Position numbers and translations under genes: made by a program. From Companilactobacillus suantsaicola (GTDB lineage Bacteria > Bacillota > Bacilli > Lactobacillales > Lactobacillaceae), in NCBI RefSeq assembly GCF_004745525.1, contig NZ_RKLY01000026.1:1-34210 (forward strand): a stretch of 34,210 bases of DNA, in the 5' to 3' direction. This document shows positions 16,181-24,158 of this stretch, in pieces; the stretch's first letter is position 1; every line of letters begins with the position of its first letter. The notes below the pieces were generated by a model. The model saw nothing but the letters and a program-made list of their open reading frames with translations. It was not told where the DNA came from and did not search any database.

Positions 16181-16209
16181 TTGATAAGGTACTCAAAAGG
16201 TAGTATAAT
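16181..16209 (+). promoter_or_regulatory. Promoter of the toxin-antitoxin pair
   Basis: TTGATA (16181-16186), 17-base spacer, TATAAT (16204-16209), 33 bases before the antitoxin ATG. The GTAGTA repeats just downstream could be part of an operator for antitoxin autoregulation. Confidence 0.75.
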
Positions 16210-16241
16210 GGTAGTAGTAAAAGAAAGGAGATGAGACAATC

Positions 16242-16523
16242 ATGGCAGTTAAAGAAAAGAAACGGGTCCAAGTCAAGATTGATAAAGATTTGGCCGATGA
16301 TACCGAAGCAATTTTAAGCGAATTGGGCTTAAATCCAACCACGGCCATTAACATGTTTTACAAGCGGATTGTTGCTAATGGTGCTTTACCTTTTAATGTG
16401 TCTTTAAGCGAAGAAGAAAGAGCTAATTTACGCTTTTTAAAGGCGACCGAAGGGACACCAGTCACCGAGCTCAAAGACGCTAAAGAGGTCGCTGATTGGC
16501 TCAACGATCCAGATGAGGACTAA
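16242..16523 (+). CDS. RelB/DinJ-family antitoxin
   Basis: 93 residues. The N-terminal ribbon-helix-helix reads RVQVKIDKDLADDTEAILSE followed by LGLNPTTAINMFYKRIV, the RelB/DinJ signature. The C-terminal part is acidic (EVADWLNDPDED) and would wrap the toxin. AGAAAGGAG precedes the ATG. It is expected to bind its own promoter as a dimer and, with the toxin, repress it. Its last 11 bases overlap the toxin gene, so production is coupled. Confidence 0.88.
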   Translation: MAVKEKKRVQVKIDKDLADDTEAILSELGLNPTTAINMFYKRIVANGALPFNVSLSEEERANLRFLKATEGTPVTELKDAKEVADWLNDPDED

Positions 16524-16995
16524 TGACTTAGTCAGCCTATACGTTAGTTTTGTAGAAACTAACGGTGGCAAGTCTCGGCCAGTTTTAATTCGTCGGGTAT
16601 CAGAACAGAAGGTCGAGGCTTTTAAAATTACTAGTCGGTATGAAAAGAAGTCGGCTTATATCAAGCAACAATATTATCCGATTCAAGATTGGCAATCCGC
16701 TGGGTTGAAGAAACCTTCCTGGGTCGATCTTGGTAATATTTATCGCTTTCCCAAAGCCGGTTTAAACTTTAAAGAAATCGGTCATTTAAGTAAGCTAGAT
16801 CAAAATAAAATTTCATATTTTATGCTTGACCTAAAATCAAAAAGAAGAGGTAAGGGTCAAAAGATAATTCAACAGCGATCAAGTAAAAGGAAGCACAAAG
16901 AAAGTAAAGCAGAGCTTACACAAAGAATTCAAAAACAGTTAAAAGACTTTGCTAAACACAATCCTGAAAATAAAAACGATCGGCCTAGTTATTAG
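16513..16995 (+). CDS. PemK/MazF-like toxin
   Basis: 160 residues. NDLVSLYVSFVETNGGKSRP followed by VLIRRV is the N-terminal beta-barrel part of the PemK-like ribonuclease fold, and AYIKQQYYPIQDWQSAGLKK continues it. The C-terminal 50 residues are lysine-rich and extend past the usual ~115-residue core. Such toxins cleave mRNA when the antitoxin is degraded, keeping the plasmid in the population. The start overlaps the antitoxin end, without its own strong ribosome site. Pairing a DinJ-type antitoxin with this fold differs from classical DinJ-YafQ and PemI-PemK pairs. Confidence 0.72.
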   Translation: MRTNDLVSLYVSFVETNGGKSRPVLIRRVSEQKVEAFKITSRYEKKSAYIKQQYYPIQDWQSAGLKKPSWVDLGNIYRFPKAGLNFKEIGHLSKLDQNKISYFMLDLKSKRRGKGQKIIQQRSSKRKHKESKAELTQRIQKQLKDFAKHNPENKNDRPSY

Positions 16996-17263
16996 GTTGA
17001 TCGTTTTTGAGTTTATTTGGTTTATGGACATTAACGTAATCGGCAAATATTTTTAAAAGCTCTTCGGTTTGTTCAACCGAGAGATTATCAGCTTGAAAGT
17101 ATTTTTCTAGCAAAGCCCCTTTTTGAATTAATCGGCGAGAACGGGCTTTGCGGGCTTGCCGATTTTCATAGTATTTAGATTGTCGTAATTTAAAATCTTC
17201 CCGATCAATTTTTTGTTTTAAACGCGCTTGCTGCTCGACTAGTTTTTCATATTGATTAGACAT
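16985..17263 (-). CDS. DUF3847-like mobilisation accessory protein
   Basis: 92 residues, highly charged, with a coiled coil (YEKLVEQQARLKQKIDREDF) and a conserved-looking RSRRLIQKGALLEKYF. Proteins like this lie next to MobA/MobL relaxase genes on Gram-positive plasmids and resemble DUF3847. It runs divergently from traA, away from oriT, and converges on the toxin gene with an 11-bp overlap. A role in the relaxosome is an inference from position. Confidence 0.6.
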   Translation of the reverse strand: MSNQYEKLVEQQARLKQKIDREDFKLRQSKYYENRQARKARSRRLIQKGALLEKYFQADNLSVEQTEELLKIFADYVNVHKPNKLKNDQPNN

Positions 17264-17285
17264 GGAATTTCCCCATCTCGTATGG

Positions 17286-17495
17286 CTAATGATCTACGGA
17301 CTTTACCTTTAAAAATTCAGAAAATTGCTTAGCTAAAAGCTTAATCTGATCGTTAGACAAATTAGCATAATCTAAATTGGCTTGACTGATGATTTGTTTA
17401 CCTAGCCGTTGTTCAATCTTATTTTTTTCGTCCTTAATTTTTTGATTAAGGGCTTTTAATTTAGCTTCTTGTTTTTCTAAGTTACTTTTAGACAT
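17286..17495 (-). CDS. Small coiled-coil mobilisation accessory protein
   Basis: 69 residues, almost fully helical and charged (LEKQEAKLKALNQKIKDEKN, then LSNDQIKLLAKQFSEFL). It is similar in style to the next gene, 22 bases downstream; the two probably form an operon transcribed away from oriT. A MobC-like oriT-binding or relaxase-assisting role fits its place. A GAGGGAT ribosome site precedes the ATG. Confidence 0.55.
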   Translation of the reverse strand: MSKSNLEKQEAKLKALNQKIKDEKNKIEQRLGKQIISQANLDYANLSNDQIKLLAKQFSEFLKVKSVDH

Positions 17496-17629
17496 AACGA
17501 TCCCTCAAATCATATTAGAAATAATCACCGAAACTATATCATATAGGAAACATTAAGTCAAAGTATAAAAGTTGAAATAGCGAAGCGGAAGGCATACACT
17601 AAAAATAAATTCAGGAGAATCAGCAGACC

Positions 17630-17710
17630 GAGTGAAAAGAGGTCAATGCGCACTTACACATAGAATGAATTCTATGTTGTACTAACCCCAAAATACTGTA
17701 TTAGAAGTCG
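17630..17710 (+). other. oriT-like region
   Basis: The interval before traA contains AATGCGCACTTACAC (17646-17660), which matches the GCGCNCTTA-type nic core used by MOBQ relaxases. It is followed at once by a perfect palindrome ACATAGAATGAATTCTATGT (17658-17677) and by GTCGCCA / TGGCGAC (17687-17701). Such stems next to nic are typical relaxase-binding features. The exact nick site is not proven. Confidence 0.6.
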
Positions 17711-17764
17711 CCAATGGCGACAACAAAGTCAAGCCCATAGAATCAAAGTAAAGAGGTGACTAAC

Positions 17765-19825
17765 ATGGCAATATTTCATATGAGTTTTAGTAATATTAGT
17801 GCTGGTAAAGGACGCAGTGCTATTGCCAGTGCCGCTTATAGAAGTGGTGAAAAATTATTTGATAATCAAGAAGGCCGCCACTATTTTTATGCCCGATCGG
17901 TTATGCCAGAAAGCTTTATTTTAACTCCCGAAAATGCACCAGAATGGGCCAGTAATCGAGAACAATTATGGAATGAAGTTGAAAAGAACGATCGTAAATC
18001 AAACTCACGGTATGCCAAAGAATTTAACGTGGCTTTACCGGTAGAATTAAGTGAATCCGAACAGAAAGAATTACTGACAAAATATGTGCAAGAAAATTTT
18101 GTCGATCAAGGTATGGTAGCTGACGTAGCAATTCATCGCGATCACTCAGACAATCCGCATGCACATGTGATGTTAACCAATCGCCCATTTAACCCCGATG
18201 GTAGTTGGGGATTAAAAGCAAAGACGCAGTACATTAAAGATGAAAATGGCAAGCAACTTTTAACCAAAAGCGGGTTTCCAAAACAAAGAAAAATTTGGTT
18301 GGTTGATTGGGATAAAAAGGAAAAAATTAATGAGTGGCGGCATAATTGGGCAACAAGTGTTAATCAGTCTTTAGCACAAAAAAATATTCCGGATCGGATT
18401 AGTGAAAAATCGTTTGTCGATCAAGGGATTCAAGAGACACCTACCCAACACGAAGGCATTAACAGCCAAAGAAAAAATCGAAAAGCATTTAATCAACAAG
18501 TTAGAGCGCAAAGAAACGTTCAAGCTAAATATCATAATCTTGACGAAAAGATAAGAAATCATGAACATTTTGACGCGTTAACTGACGAGCTATCGTTCTC
18601 TGAAAAACACACAATTAGTCATCTAAGTCAGCAATTGAAAACCTATGTCGATTTAGAACATTTAGATGATAAACAGCGTATGCTGTTTAATTGGAAAAAC
18701 AGCTTATTAATCAAACATGCTGTTGGTGAAGATGTAACCAAACAACTACTGACCATTGACCAGCAAACGACATCACTAGCACAAGCTAATCAGTTGTTAA
18801 ATAAAGTGGTGGAACGAGCAACGAAAAAGCTTTATCCGGAACTTGATTTTGAACAGACAACCGCCGCTGAACGACGGGAACTGATTAAAGAAACTAATAG
18901 CGAACAAACAATTTTCAAAGGTAGCGAATTAGCAGAACGGTTAGCGGATATTCGAAGTGACTTATTAACCCAGCAATTATTGACGTTTACCAAGCGGCCA
19001 TATACCAGCTGGCAGTTAGTTAATCAGCAAGCCCAAACAATTGAGAAGCAATTAACCACGGTACTAGCCAAACATGGTCACCAGTTAGACGATTTGAAGC
19101 ATACTGATCGGGGCATGCTAGCCGCTTATCAACCTAACGAACTCGAATTCATTTCTAAAACGGTGAAAAATTTACGGGTCATGCGGGAAGTTAAAGCCGT
19201 AGTGCAAACTCAATACAACAGCATTCTAACGACTGCTTTTCCGGACAGTGACCTCGATAAGCTAGAGACGATTGACAAGGAGCAAATCTATACCGCTGTG
19301 GTTTACTATGACCCAGAATTAAAGCCATTAAGCGCCAATGATCTTAGTCAATTACAACAGCAGCCACCGGTAGTCTTTACTAGTCAGCAACACCAAGCCG
19401 GTTTAAATTACCTGTTAGGTAAAATGGAATTAAAAGATATTCAGGATCATCGACTGCAACGGGTCTTAAAACATGATGGCACCCGGCAACTGTTTATCGG
19501 CGAATGTGGCCAAGATCCTAAGTTGGATCACCAACAAATTGAAATGGTGCAAGCCCGTTTGAAACAACAGACAACACGGTTTGATCAATATAAGCAAGAC
19601 CAAATTAAGGACTATCAGGCCATTAATTATTACCCAACTAGCTCGAAAAACTACCTGACTAATATTTTGGACGAAGCCTTAATGACCATTTTATATGCGA
19701 AAAATACGGACTATCTAAGAAAACAGCAACTACGTGGACTAAAGGAGACCGAGTGGGCAATGACGAAAAAGCAGCGGCAACATCAAACTAGAAACCGGCA
19801 TGAAGATGGGGGCATGCACTTGTAA
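17765..19825 (+). CDS. traA: MobA/MobL-family relaxase (TraA)
   Basis: 686 residues from ATG 17765, eight bases after AAAGAGG; a GTG at 17756 overlaps that site. The N-terminal relaxase domain has SAAYRSG with the likely catalytic tyrosine Y25 and the HUH metal site as H124 and NPHAHVML (H132, H134). It nicks oriT and pilots the strand into the recipient. Residues ~230-686 are mostly helical and glutamine-rich, without the RecD-type helicase motifs of larger TraA proteins. With no mating-pair genes in the window, transfer would need a helper element. Confidence 0.92.
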   Translation: MAIFHMSFSNISAGKGRSAIASAAYRSGEKLFDNQEGRHYFYARSVMPESFILTPENAPEWASNREQLWNEVEKNDRKSNSRYAKEFNVALPVELSESEQKELLTKYVQENFVDQGMVADVAIHRDHSDNPHAHVMLTNRPFNPDGSWGLKAKTQYIKDENGKQLLTKSGFPKQRKIWLVDWDKKEKINEWRHNWATSVNQSLAQKNIPDRISEKSFVDQGIQETPTQHEGINSQRKNRKAFNQQVRAQRNVQAKYHNLDEKIRNHEHFDALTDELSFSEKHTISHLSQQLKTYVDLEHLDDKQRMLFNWKNSLLIKHAVGEDVTKQLLTIDQQTTSLAQANQLLNKVVERATKKLYPELDFEQTTAAERRELIKETNSEQTIFKGSELAERLADIRSDLLTQQLLTFTKRPYTSWQLVNQQAQTIEKQLTTVLAKHGHQLDDLKHTDRGMLAAYQPNELEFISKTVKNLRVMREVKAVVQTQYNSILTTAFPDSDLDKLETIDKEQIYTAVVYYDPELKPLSANDLSQLQQQPPVVFTSQQHQAGLNYLLGKMELKDIQDHRLQRVLKHDGTRQLFIGECGQDPKLDHQQIEMVQARLKQQTTRFDQYKQDQIKDYQAINYYPTSSKNYLTNILDEALMTILYAKNTDYLRKQQLRGLKETEWAMTKKQRQHQTRNRHEDGGMHL

Positions 19826-20005
19826 TCTAAATGTAAAATTAAAGGCGCCTATAAGTATTTAAAAGAAATTACTGAAAATGGGGCTTATTATCAAGTGGCT
19901 TGGCAAAAATTAGCCGATGGCTACGTTGCCCTTTATGGCACGACCCCGATTCAAATAAGATCATTGCCAACATTGAATGATATTTTTGAAGATGAGGAGG
20001 GGTAA
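19826..20005 (+). pseudogene. Conserved small plasmid ORF lacking a start
   Basis: An open stretch of 59 codons directly after the traA stop, reading KIKGAYKYLKEITENGAYYQ, then VAWQKLADGYVALYGTT, ending DEEG. It has no ATG, GTG or TTG near its beginning, and the frame is closed by the traA stop region, so the start was probably lost. Its compact, aromatic composition looks like a real protein. GAGGAGG at its end serves the next ORF. Family not recognised. Confidence 0.5.
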
Positions 20006-20008
20006 CTT

Positions 20009-20134
20009 ATGCCAAATAAAGCAGATGTTAAGGCTTGGAAAGCACAATTAGTCGCCCAGGCTGAACAGCAAATCCTAAAATTAACTGATAGTGACCAATT
20101 TAAAAAGTATCTCAATGGTAGATTGCAAATTTAA
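20009..20134 (+). pseudogene. ORF downstream of traA, truncated by IS30
   Basis: Begins MPNKADVKAWKAQLVAQAEQ with a strong GGAGGGG ribosome site and runs KLTDSDQFKKYLN before the IS30 end at 20117 adds GRLQI and a stop. The start matches the beginning of proteins with an ArdC-like/antirestriction layout that often follow traA, but only 36 native codons remain, so the assignment is tentative. The rest of the gene is not on the other side of the IS. Confidence 0.5.
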
Positions 20135-21051
20135 TCCGAATTTTTGGACAAATTTGTCAGCATAACCTGATACGGTGTTTGCCAGTCGAGTATTTTAAGC
20201 GGTCGCTGGTTAATTTGGAGTAACGTCGTCGTTAAATCTTGAGCACTAATGTGTTCAAAACGAGTCCCTTTAGGATAAAAATAACGTAAATTCCGATTAA
20301 AGCGTTCATTACTACCACGTTCGGCTGGCGTATAAGCATGGCAGTAATAGGTCTTAATACCATATTGTGATTCAAGTGATACTAGCCCACTAAACTCAGT
20401 GCCACGGTCCACAGTAAAGCTGTGCACCGGACCATTAAAAGTGGTTAGGAACTTAGTTAGTGCTTCATTAACAGTCACTGTCGTCCGATCTTTTAACCGG
20501 TATGCCCAAAGGAACCGTGATTTTCGATCGATTAAAGTTAATAAAACTGCCTTACTATACCCACGAGGACCAACGACTGTATCTAGTTCAAAATCGCCGA
20601 TGCGATTACGTTGATTAATCATCATGGGACGCTGTTCAATTGATCGCCCCAAAGATTGATTATATTTGGATCGTTGGTCAACGTTACGCCGTTGGCGTAC
20701 GCCATGTTCAGGTAGATCATTCAAGGAGAAATCAATTCTCCCCTGATTTAGCCAATTATAAATAGCTAGTTTAAATTCGTGAGCAATCATTCCTGGTGAC
20801 CAGCTTAGACGTAAATGGTTGAGAATTTTTTGCTTTAACTCATCGCTCAGCTTAGTTTTCCGACCACATCGTGATCGCTTGTATTCGGCATCTGTTTGTG
20901 CTAATTCAGCCTGATAAGGTTGACATCGAGATAATTCATAAGAAATTGTTGACGGTGATCGGTTCAGCCGAATGCCCATTTGGATATTGGACAGCCCTAG
21001 TTCACAAAGGGTTTCGATTTTAATTCGTTCGGAATAGATTATACTAGACAA
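20131..21051 (-). CDS. IS30-family transposase
   Basis: 306 residues. The N-terminal helix-turn-helix reads LCELGLSNIQMGIRLNRSPS and TISYEL, and the DDE core is visible as DFELDTVVG, FTVDRGTEF and PAERGSNERFNR. The start is TTG at 21051 with TTAGGAGC eight bases ahead. The segment FKLAIYNWLNQ looks three residues short compared with the close relatives I remember (about 309 residues), a possible small deletion in the second helix-turn-helix. Otherwise the frame is intact and the element may be active. Confidence 0.9.
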   Translation of the reverse strand: MSSIIYSERIKIETLCELGLSNIQMGIRLNRSPSTISYELSRCQPYQAELAQTDAEYKRSRCGRKTKLSDELKQKILNHLRLSWSPGMIAHEFKLAIYNWLNQGRIDFSLNDLPEHGVRQRRNVDQRSKYNQSLGRSIEQRPMMINQRNRIGDFELDTVVGPRGYSKAVLLTLIDRKSRFLWAYRLKDRTTVTVNEALTKFLTTFNGPVHSFTVDRGTEFSGLVSLESQYGIKTYYCHAYTPAERGSNERFNRNLRYFYPKGTRFEHISAQDLTTTLLQINQRPLKILDWQTPYQVMLTNLSKNSD

Positions 21052-21116
21052 AAGATCAGCTCCTAAAAGATGGGTTTGTGGTAAACACCATTTTAAAGGA
21101 AGCTGATCTTTTTTGT
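21052..21116 (-). promoter_or_regulatory. RBS-masking hairpin of the IS30 transposase
   Basis: On the transposase strand AAAAGATCAGCT pairs with AGCTGATCTTTT, and the second arm overlaps the ribosome site TTAGGAGC. Read-through transcripts from outside would hide the site. A transcript starting inside would lack the first arm. Forward-strand Ts make the stem a terminator for the opposite direction. Confidence 0.65.
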
Positions 21117-21150
21117 CCGAACAGCGTTCGGATTAATTTTACAATCTACC

Positions 21151-21249
21151 TCATTTACTAATTTAACTTTGAATTCTGAAGAGTATTTGGTCATAAAAAA
21201 AGTGCTCCTAAAATTGTTAGATTATGTCTAACAATTTTAGGGCACTTCA
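21151..21249 (-). mobile_element. IS3-family remnant: left end and first codons of orfA
   Basis: Reverse strand from 21249: TGAAGTGCCCTAAAATTGTT opens the element, then a long hairpin, then ATG at 21194 with MTKYSSEFKVKLVNE, the typical start of an IS3/IS150-group OrfA. It is cut by the IS30 end after 15 codons. The rest of the IS3 is absent from the window. Confidence 0.75.
21203..21248 (-). promoter_or_regulatory. RBS-masking hairpin of the IS3 remnant
   Basis: CCTAAAATTGTTAGA and TCTAACAATTTTAGG form a perfect 15-bp stem, extended by AAGTGC / GCACTT across a one-base bulge. The 3' arm contains the AGGAG ribosome site of orfA. Confidence 0.7.
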
Positions 21250-21250
21250 T

Positions 21251-21364
21251 TTATTTTCCCTTTTTAATGGTCTTAATGACTTGGTATAAACTTATTAAGA
21301 GTTGGAATAAAGTTAATAGATTTAACACTTTGTTTCTCGAAATTTTTTGCTTATTTATACTCAT
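21251..21364 (-). CDS. 37-residue small ORF next to the IS3 end
   Basis: MSINKQKISRNKVLNLLTLF followed by QLLISLYQVIKTIKKGK: a basic head, a hydrophobic leucine-rich centre and a basic tail. AGAGGGTG lies eight bases before the ATG. The stop codon touches the IS3 end, so the natural 3' end may be altered. The layout would suit a small membrane-active peptide, but I recognise no family. Confidence 0.4.
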   Translation of the reverse strand: MSINKQKISRNKVLNLLTLFQLLISLYQVIKTIKKGK

Positions 21365-21445
21365 TCTTTAGCACCCTCTATACTTTGGATAAAATTAGAA
21401 TTCTCGCGTAGATACGCGTAGATATAAGAAAGAAATTTAATTAAA

Positions 21446-21840
21446 TTAGCCCCCCGTAACATTGATAGATGTAGCTGTTATATAACTAGCCGCATCTGAA
21501 GCCAGAAAAACATATGCTCCGGCTACTCAGAGGGTTGCCCAGCTCTACCTAGGGGAGTATCCTTACCAAACGTAGGTATATTTTCTGCTAATTGTCCTCC
21601 TACCACTTGCAACGGTGTCCAAATAGGACCTGGAGCAACACTATTGACACGAATGCCTCGCTGAGCTAATTGTTTTGCTAACCCAAACGTTGTATTTTTA
21701 ATTGCAGCCTTAGTCCCTGCATAATCAATTAAATATGCTGAAGAATCTTCTGCTTGAATAGAGTTAGTTGTTATGATGCTACTGCCGTTTGGCATATATT
21801 CCAATGCCTCCCTGACTAACCAAATTAAGCTGAAAACATT
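21446..21840 (-). pseudogene. Short-chain dehydrogenase (GSP39/YhdF-like), broken
   Basis: The C-terminal half of a classical [23 protein letters not shown], then the active-site [23 protein letters not shown], and the ending INVTGG. The N-terminal Rossmann part is replaced by a 14-base IS30 end at 21839-21851. A one-base deletion near 21521 shifts the frame (…GQPSE then GAYVFLASDAASYITATS). Relatives are general-stress proteins of Bacillus and lactobacilli, which suits the adjacent envelope-stress operon. Confidence 0.85.
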
Positions 21841-21851
21841 TGCAATCTACC
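21839..21851. repeat. IS30 end scrap in the SDR gene
   Basis: TTTGCAATCTACC is the last 13 bases of the left end of the IS30 copy at 20117 (reverse complement GGTAGATTGCAAA). It marks the break point of the dehydrogenase gene. The 350 bases beyond it up to the next gene hold a 30-base glycine-rich scrap (reverse reading GGGAYGVKPLKPI, unassigned) and a terminator, but no gene that I can support. Confidence 0.7.
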
Positions 21852-22047
21852 TTATGGGCTTTAAAGGTTTAACACCATAAGCACCACCTCCGATTGGAAA
21901 TAGCCACCGCCTTAACTTCTCTACTGGATCTATTATACAGGCAGCCTAGCTCTTTAACCAAATATAAAATTAAAGAATCAGTAAGAATACTATATTTATA
22001 TCTGTAAAAACAGTTTTTAACTGCTAGGTCATAATGTATAGATAAAT

Positions 22048-22082
22048 AAAAGCAAGCACCTATGTAAAAAAGTGCCTGCTTT
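22048..22082 (-). terminator. Terminator of the Asp23 operon
   Basis: AAAGCAAGCAC and GTGCCTGCTTT form an 11-bp stem with one mismatch. On the reverse strand TTTTATTT follows. It lies about 130 bases after the last small gene of the operon. Confidence 0.65.
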
Positions 22083-22213
22083 GATTAATTATCAAAAAAA
22101 TTCCAATCTATATTTATAAAGGGTTATCTTCCCAATTTAAATATTGATTAACTGATCTTCAATTGCTTAATTATTTACGTTCTAAGAAGCCTAATACAGA
22201 TAAATTTGGCTAA

Positions 22214-22354
22214 TTATCCATGTAATTTTTGTTGCAATGTATAACCAATGCCATCTACTTTCTTAGCAGCCAAGACGGTGCCACCGATGAGGACACCACC
22301 TACAATGAGCGTAGAAGCGATCATAAACTTAAATACATTTTTCAAGACGTCCAT
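22214..22354 (-). CDS. 46-residue membrane peptide of the Asp23 operon
   Basis: MDVLKNVFKFMIASTLIVGG followed by VLIGGTVLAAKKVDGIGYTL and QQKLHG. One hydrophobic span (residues 10-30) and a short cytoplasmic or external tail. AAGGGGG precedes the ATG, and the gene starts 11 bases after glsB on the same strand. It is probably a fifth member of the stress operon; the family is not recognised. Confidence 0.65.
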   Translation of the reverse strand: MDVLKNVFKFMIASTLIVGGVLIGGTVLAAKKVDGIGYTLQQKLHG

Positions 22355-22365
22355 AAAATTCCCCC

Positions 22366-22617
22366 TTACTTTTTACTGGTTCGACCAACGACTAACGAAA
22401 CAATCAGAACTAAAATAATTGCCCCAATAATCGATGGTATCAATGCCATGCCAGCTAACGAAGGGCCCCAAGTGCCAAGGAGCCCTTGTCCAATCCACGC
22501 ACCGATTAAACCAGCTACGATGTTTGCAATCCAGCCCATAGCAGCACCACGGTTAGTGATTGCGCCAGCAATTGCACCAATGATTGCCCCGACGATTAAT
22601 GACCAAATAAGTCCCAT
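22366..22617 (-). CDS. glsB: GlsB/YeaQ/YmgE-family membrane protein
   Basis: 83 residues, three hydrophobic spans rich in glycine and alanine (GLIWSLIVGAIIGAIAGAIT, IANIVAGLIGAWIGQGLLG, PSIIGAIILVLIVSLVVGR). These 'transglycosylase-associated' proteins have no shown enzyme activity and accompany Gls24/Asp23 genes in Gram-positives. It lies 15 bases after asp23 with an AAAGGAGG ribosome site, so co-expression in response to envelope stress is likely. Confidence 0.9.
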   Translation of the reverse strand: MGLIWSLIVGAIIGAIAGAITNRGAAMGWIANIVAGLIGAWIGQGLLGTWGPSLAGMALIPSIIGAIILVLIVSLVVGRTSKK

Positions 22618-22632
22618 ATTTACTCACCTCCT

Positions 22633-23175
22633 TTAGTTAACACGACTAGATTTATTGTCAGACGTTACTTTATCAACGCTGTCACCTAATGTTTCCTTCG
22701 ATTTATTTGCGCCCTTACTGACGGCTTCCTTCGTTTTGTCTGTGGCATCGCTCACGCGATCTTGCAGAGAAATCGAATCTTTTTCATGTTGCCCCTTTGT
22801 CTTGACATCAACAACATTCACATTTACCTCAATTACTTCTAATTCGGTCATATTCTTTACTTCCCGAACGATAACATTTTTGATTTTGTCATACAGTTTA
22901 GAAATATCAATGCCGTATTCAGCAACAATGTCGAGATCCACTGCAACCTGCTTTTTTCCAACCTCTACATCAATTCCTGATGTGACATCTGAAGTATTAA
23001 CTAGTTTTTCAGCAACATTTGCGAAAAAGCCGCCATCTACGGTTAATAAGCCATCTACTTCAGAAAGTGCGATACCAATGATCTTTTGAATAACCTTATC
23101 ATCAAATGTTAAATTGCCTTTAACACCAGACTTCTCGTTAGTTGTTGTTTTCTCACTTGGCGTTCCATTCTGCAT
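22633..23175 (-). CDS. asp23: Asp23/Gls24 envelope stress protein
   Basis: 180 residues. The core GNLTFDDKVIQKIIGIALSE, VDGLLTVDGG, VAVDLDIVAEYGIDISKLYD and VREVKNMTELEVIEVNVNVVDV is the Asp23 domain (about 20-125). The C-terminal 55 residues are lysine/aspartate/serine-rich and disordered (TDKTKEAVSKGANKSKETLG). Asp23 lines the inner face of the membrane through AmaP, encoded upstream. GGAGG precedes the ATG at 23175. Confidence 0.93.
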   Translation of the reverse strand: MQNGTPSEKTTTNEKSGVKGNLTFDDKVIQKIIGIALSEVDGLLTVDGGFFANVAEKLVNTSDVTSGIDVEVGKKQVAVDLDIVAEYGIDISKLYDKIKNVIVREVKNMTELEVIEVNVNVVDVKTKGQHEKDSISLQDRVSDATDKTKEAVSKGANKSKETLGDSVDKVTSDNKSSRVN

Positions 23176-23202
23176 AATTTTTCCTCCTTATAATTCAAAC
23201 AG

Positions 23203-23388
23203 TTATTTAAAAACATTTGTTAAGATACCAGTTTTTTGAATATAATAACCCGCAGTAATCCCGATTGCCATAAAAATCAAAACAAAAAGCGTCTTGAAAA
23301 ATCCAAAAGTGATGATAAGGACCGCTAAGAGCAATCCCATAATTCCACCAATTAGTGGCCAAAAATAGGCTTTAATGAGTTCGGTCAC
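23203..23388 (-). CDS. DUF2273 small membrane protein
   Basis: 61 residues with two hydrophobic spans (FWPLIGGIMGLLLAVLIITF and TLFVLIFMAIGITAGYYIQK). DUF2273 proteins lie between amaP and asp23 in many Firmicutes. It may help to anchor or organise the Asp23 layer. GAGGTGAT precedes the ATG. Confidence 0.85.
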   Translation of the reverse strand: MTELIKAYFWPLIGGIMGLLLAVLIITFGFFKTLFVLIFMAIGITAGYYIQKTGILTNVFK

Positions 23389-23399
23389 GATATCACCTC

Positions 23400-23960
23400 C
23401 TAGATAACTCGAGATTTATGCACATTAGCGTCCAACTCATTAAAATCAACGAGTCTGATTTTAATTTTTTTCTGTTCAGAAATTCCAAGACAAATACGCA
23501 AATCTTTTTTTAATTGATTAAGAAAATTTGCAGTCTGTTTCTTGGCATTGACTGAATTTAGTAGATCACCCGATATTTTAAGTGTGATACCTTTTCGTGA
23601 TAACTTAGATGATACCTTGGGGTTGCCAATAAAGGGTTCATGTTGAAGTGCTGAAAGCGCAAAATGTTCAATAGCTTTCTTACTGACGGTCACTTGACCA
23701 TCAGACTTTTGATGAAGATATAATGATTGTGACCGTGGCCAAAAAAGTGTGATAAGCAAAAAAATAATTAACAGTACCGCCAGAATTACTCCACTCCAAA
23801 AGAGGTATATCGGTTCGTACTGCTCCAACCAACCAAGCTTTAATGACATGGGTGTACTAGTACCAATGACCGTTGACCAATTTTTAAAGACAAGAACTAT
23901 GGATAAAGGAAATGCAAGGATAATAAAAACTACTATTAATGCCTTAAATATAAATCGCAA
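23400..23960 (-). CDS. amaP: AmaP, membrane anchor of Asp23
   Basis: 186 residues. Two N-terminal hydrophobic spans (residues ~5-27 and ~52-72) are followed by a cytoplasmic domain with TVSKKAIEHFALSALQHEPF, as in AmaP, which recruits Asp23 to the membrane. First gene of amaP-DUF2273-asp23-glsB-small peptide. A TATAAT (reverse strand, near 23980) about 25 bases upstream of the start and an AAAGGTGG ribosome site suggest its promoter lies just ahead. Confidence 0.85.
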   Translation of the reverse strand: MRFIFKALIVVFIILAFPLSIVLVFKNWSTVIGTSTPMSLKLGWLEQYEPIYLFWSGVILAVLLIIFLLITLFWPRSQSLYLHQKSDGQVTVSKKAIEHFALSALQHEPFIGNPKVSSKLSRKGITLKISGDLLNSVNAKKQTANFLNQLKKDLRICLGISEQKKIKIRLVDFNELDANVHKSRVI

Positions 23961-24058
23961 ATCACCACCACCTTTACCATAATTATAGCAAGACAGTTGT
24001 GATGATGGAATTATATGCTCTTATAAGGAACCAATTAAGATTTTTGTTTGACTAAGCC

Positions 24059-24096
24059 AAAAAAGGCCACTAGGGTATACCCTATTGGCCTTTTTT
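24059..24096. terminator. Bidirectional terminator
   Basis: AAAAAAGGCCA and TGGCCTTTTTT flank TAGGG / CCCTA to form a long stem with A- and T-runs on both sides. It insulates the amaP promoter from the resolvase gene. Confidence 0.85.
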
Positions 24097-24158
24097 GATT
24101 CTGTGCTATACTAGGAATTACAAATGTTCATTAGAACTGTCCAAAAGGAGAACTGGAA

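Larger units (their letters stand above)
20117..21150 (-). mobile_element. IS30-family element, full length (ISLpl1-like)
   Basis: 1034 bp with terminal repeats GGTAGATTGCAAATTTAAT (left) and GGTAGATTGTAAAATTAAT (right, read inward). One transposase gene fills it. The flanks do not match as a target duplication (CTCAAT before, TCATTT after) and come from two unrelated broken genes, so this copy sits on a deletion or rearrangement joint. Confidence 0.9.

Noticed and set aside
16088-16234. A 48-codon forward frame before the antitoxin gene
   Set aside because: It runs through the toxin-antitoxin promoter and has low-complexity, serine-rich content without a convincing ribosome site.
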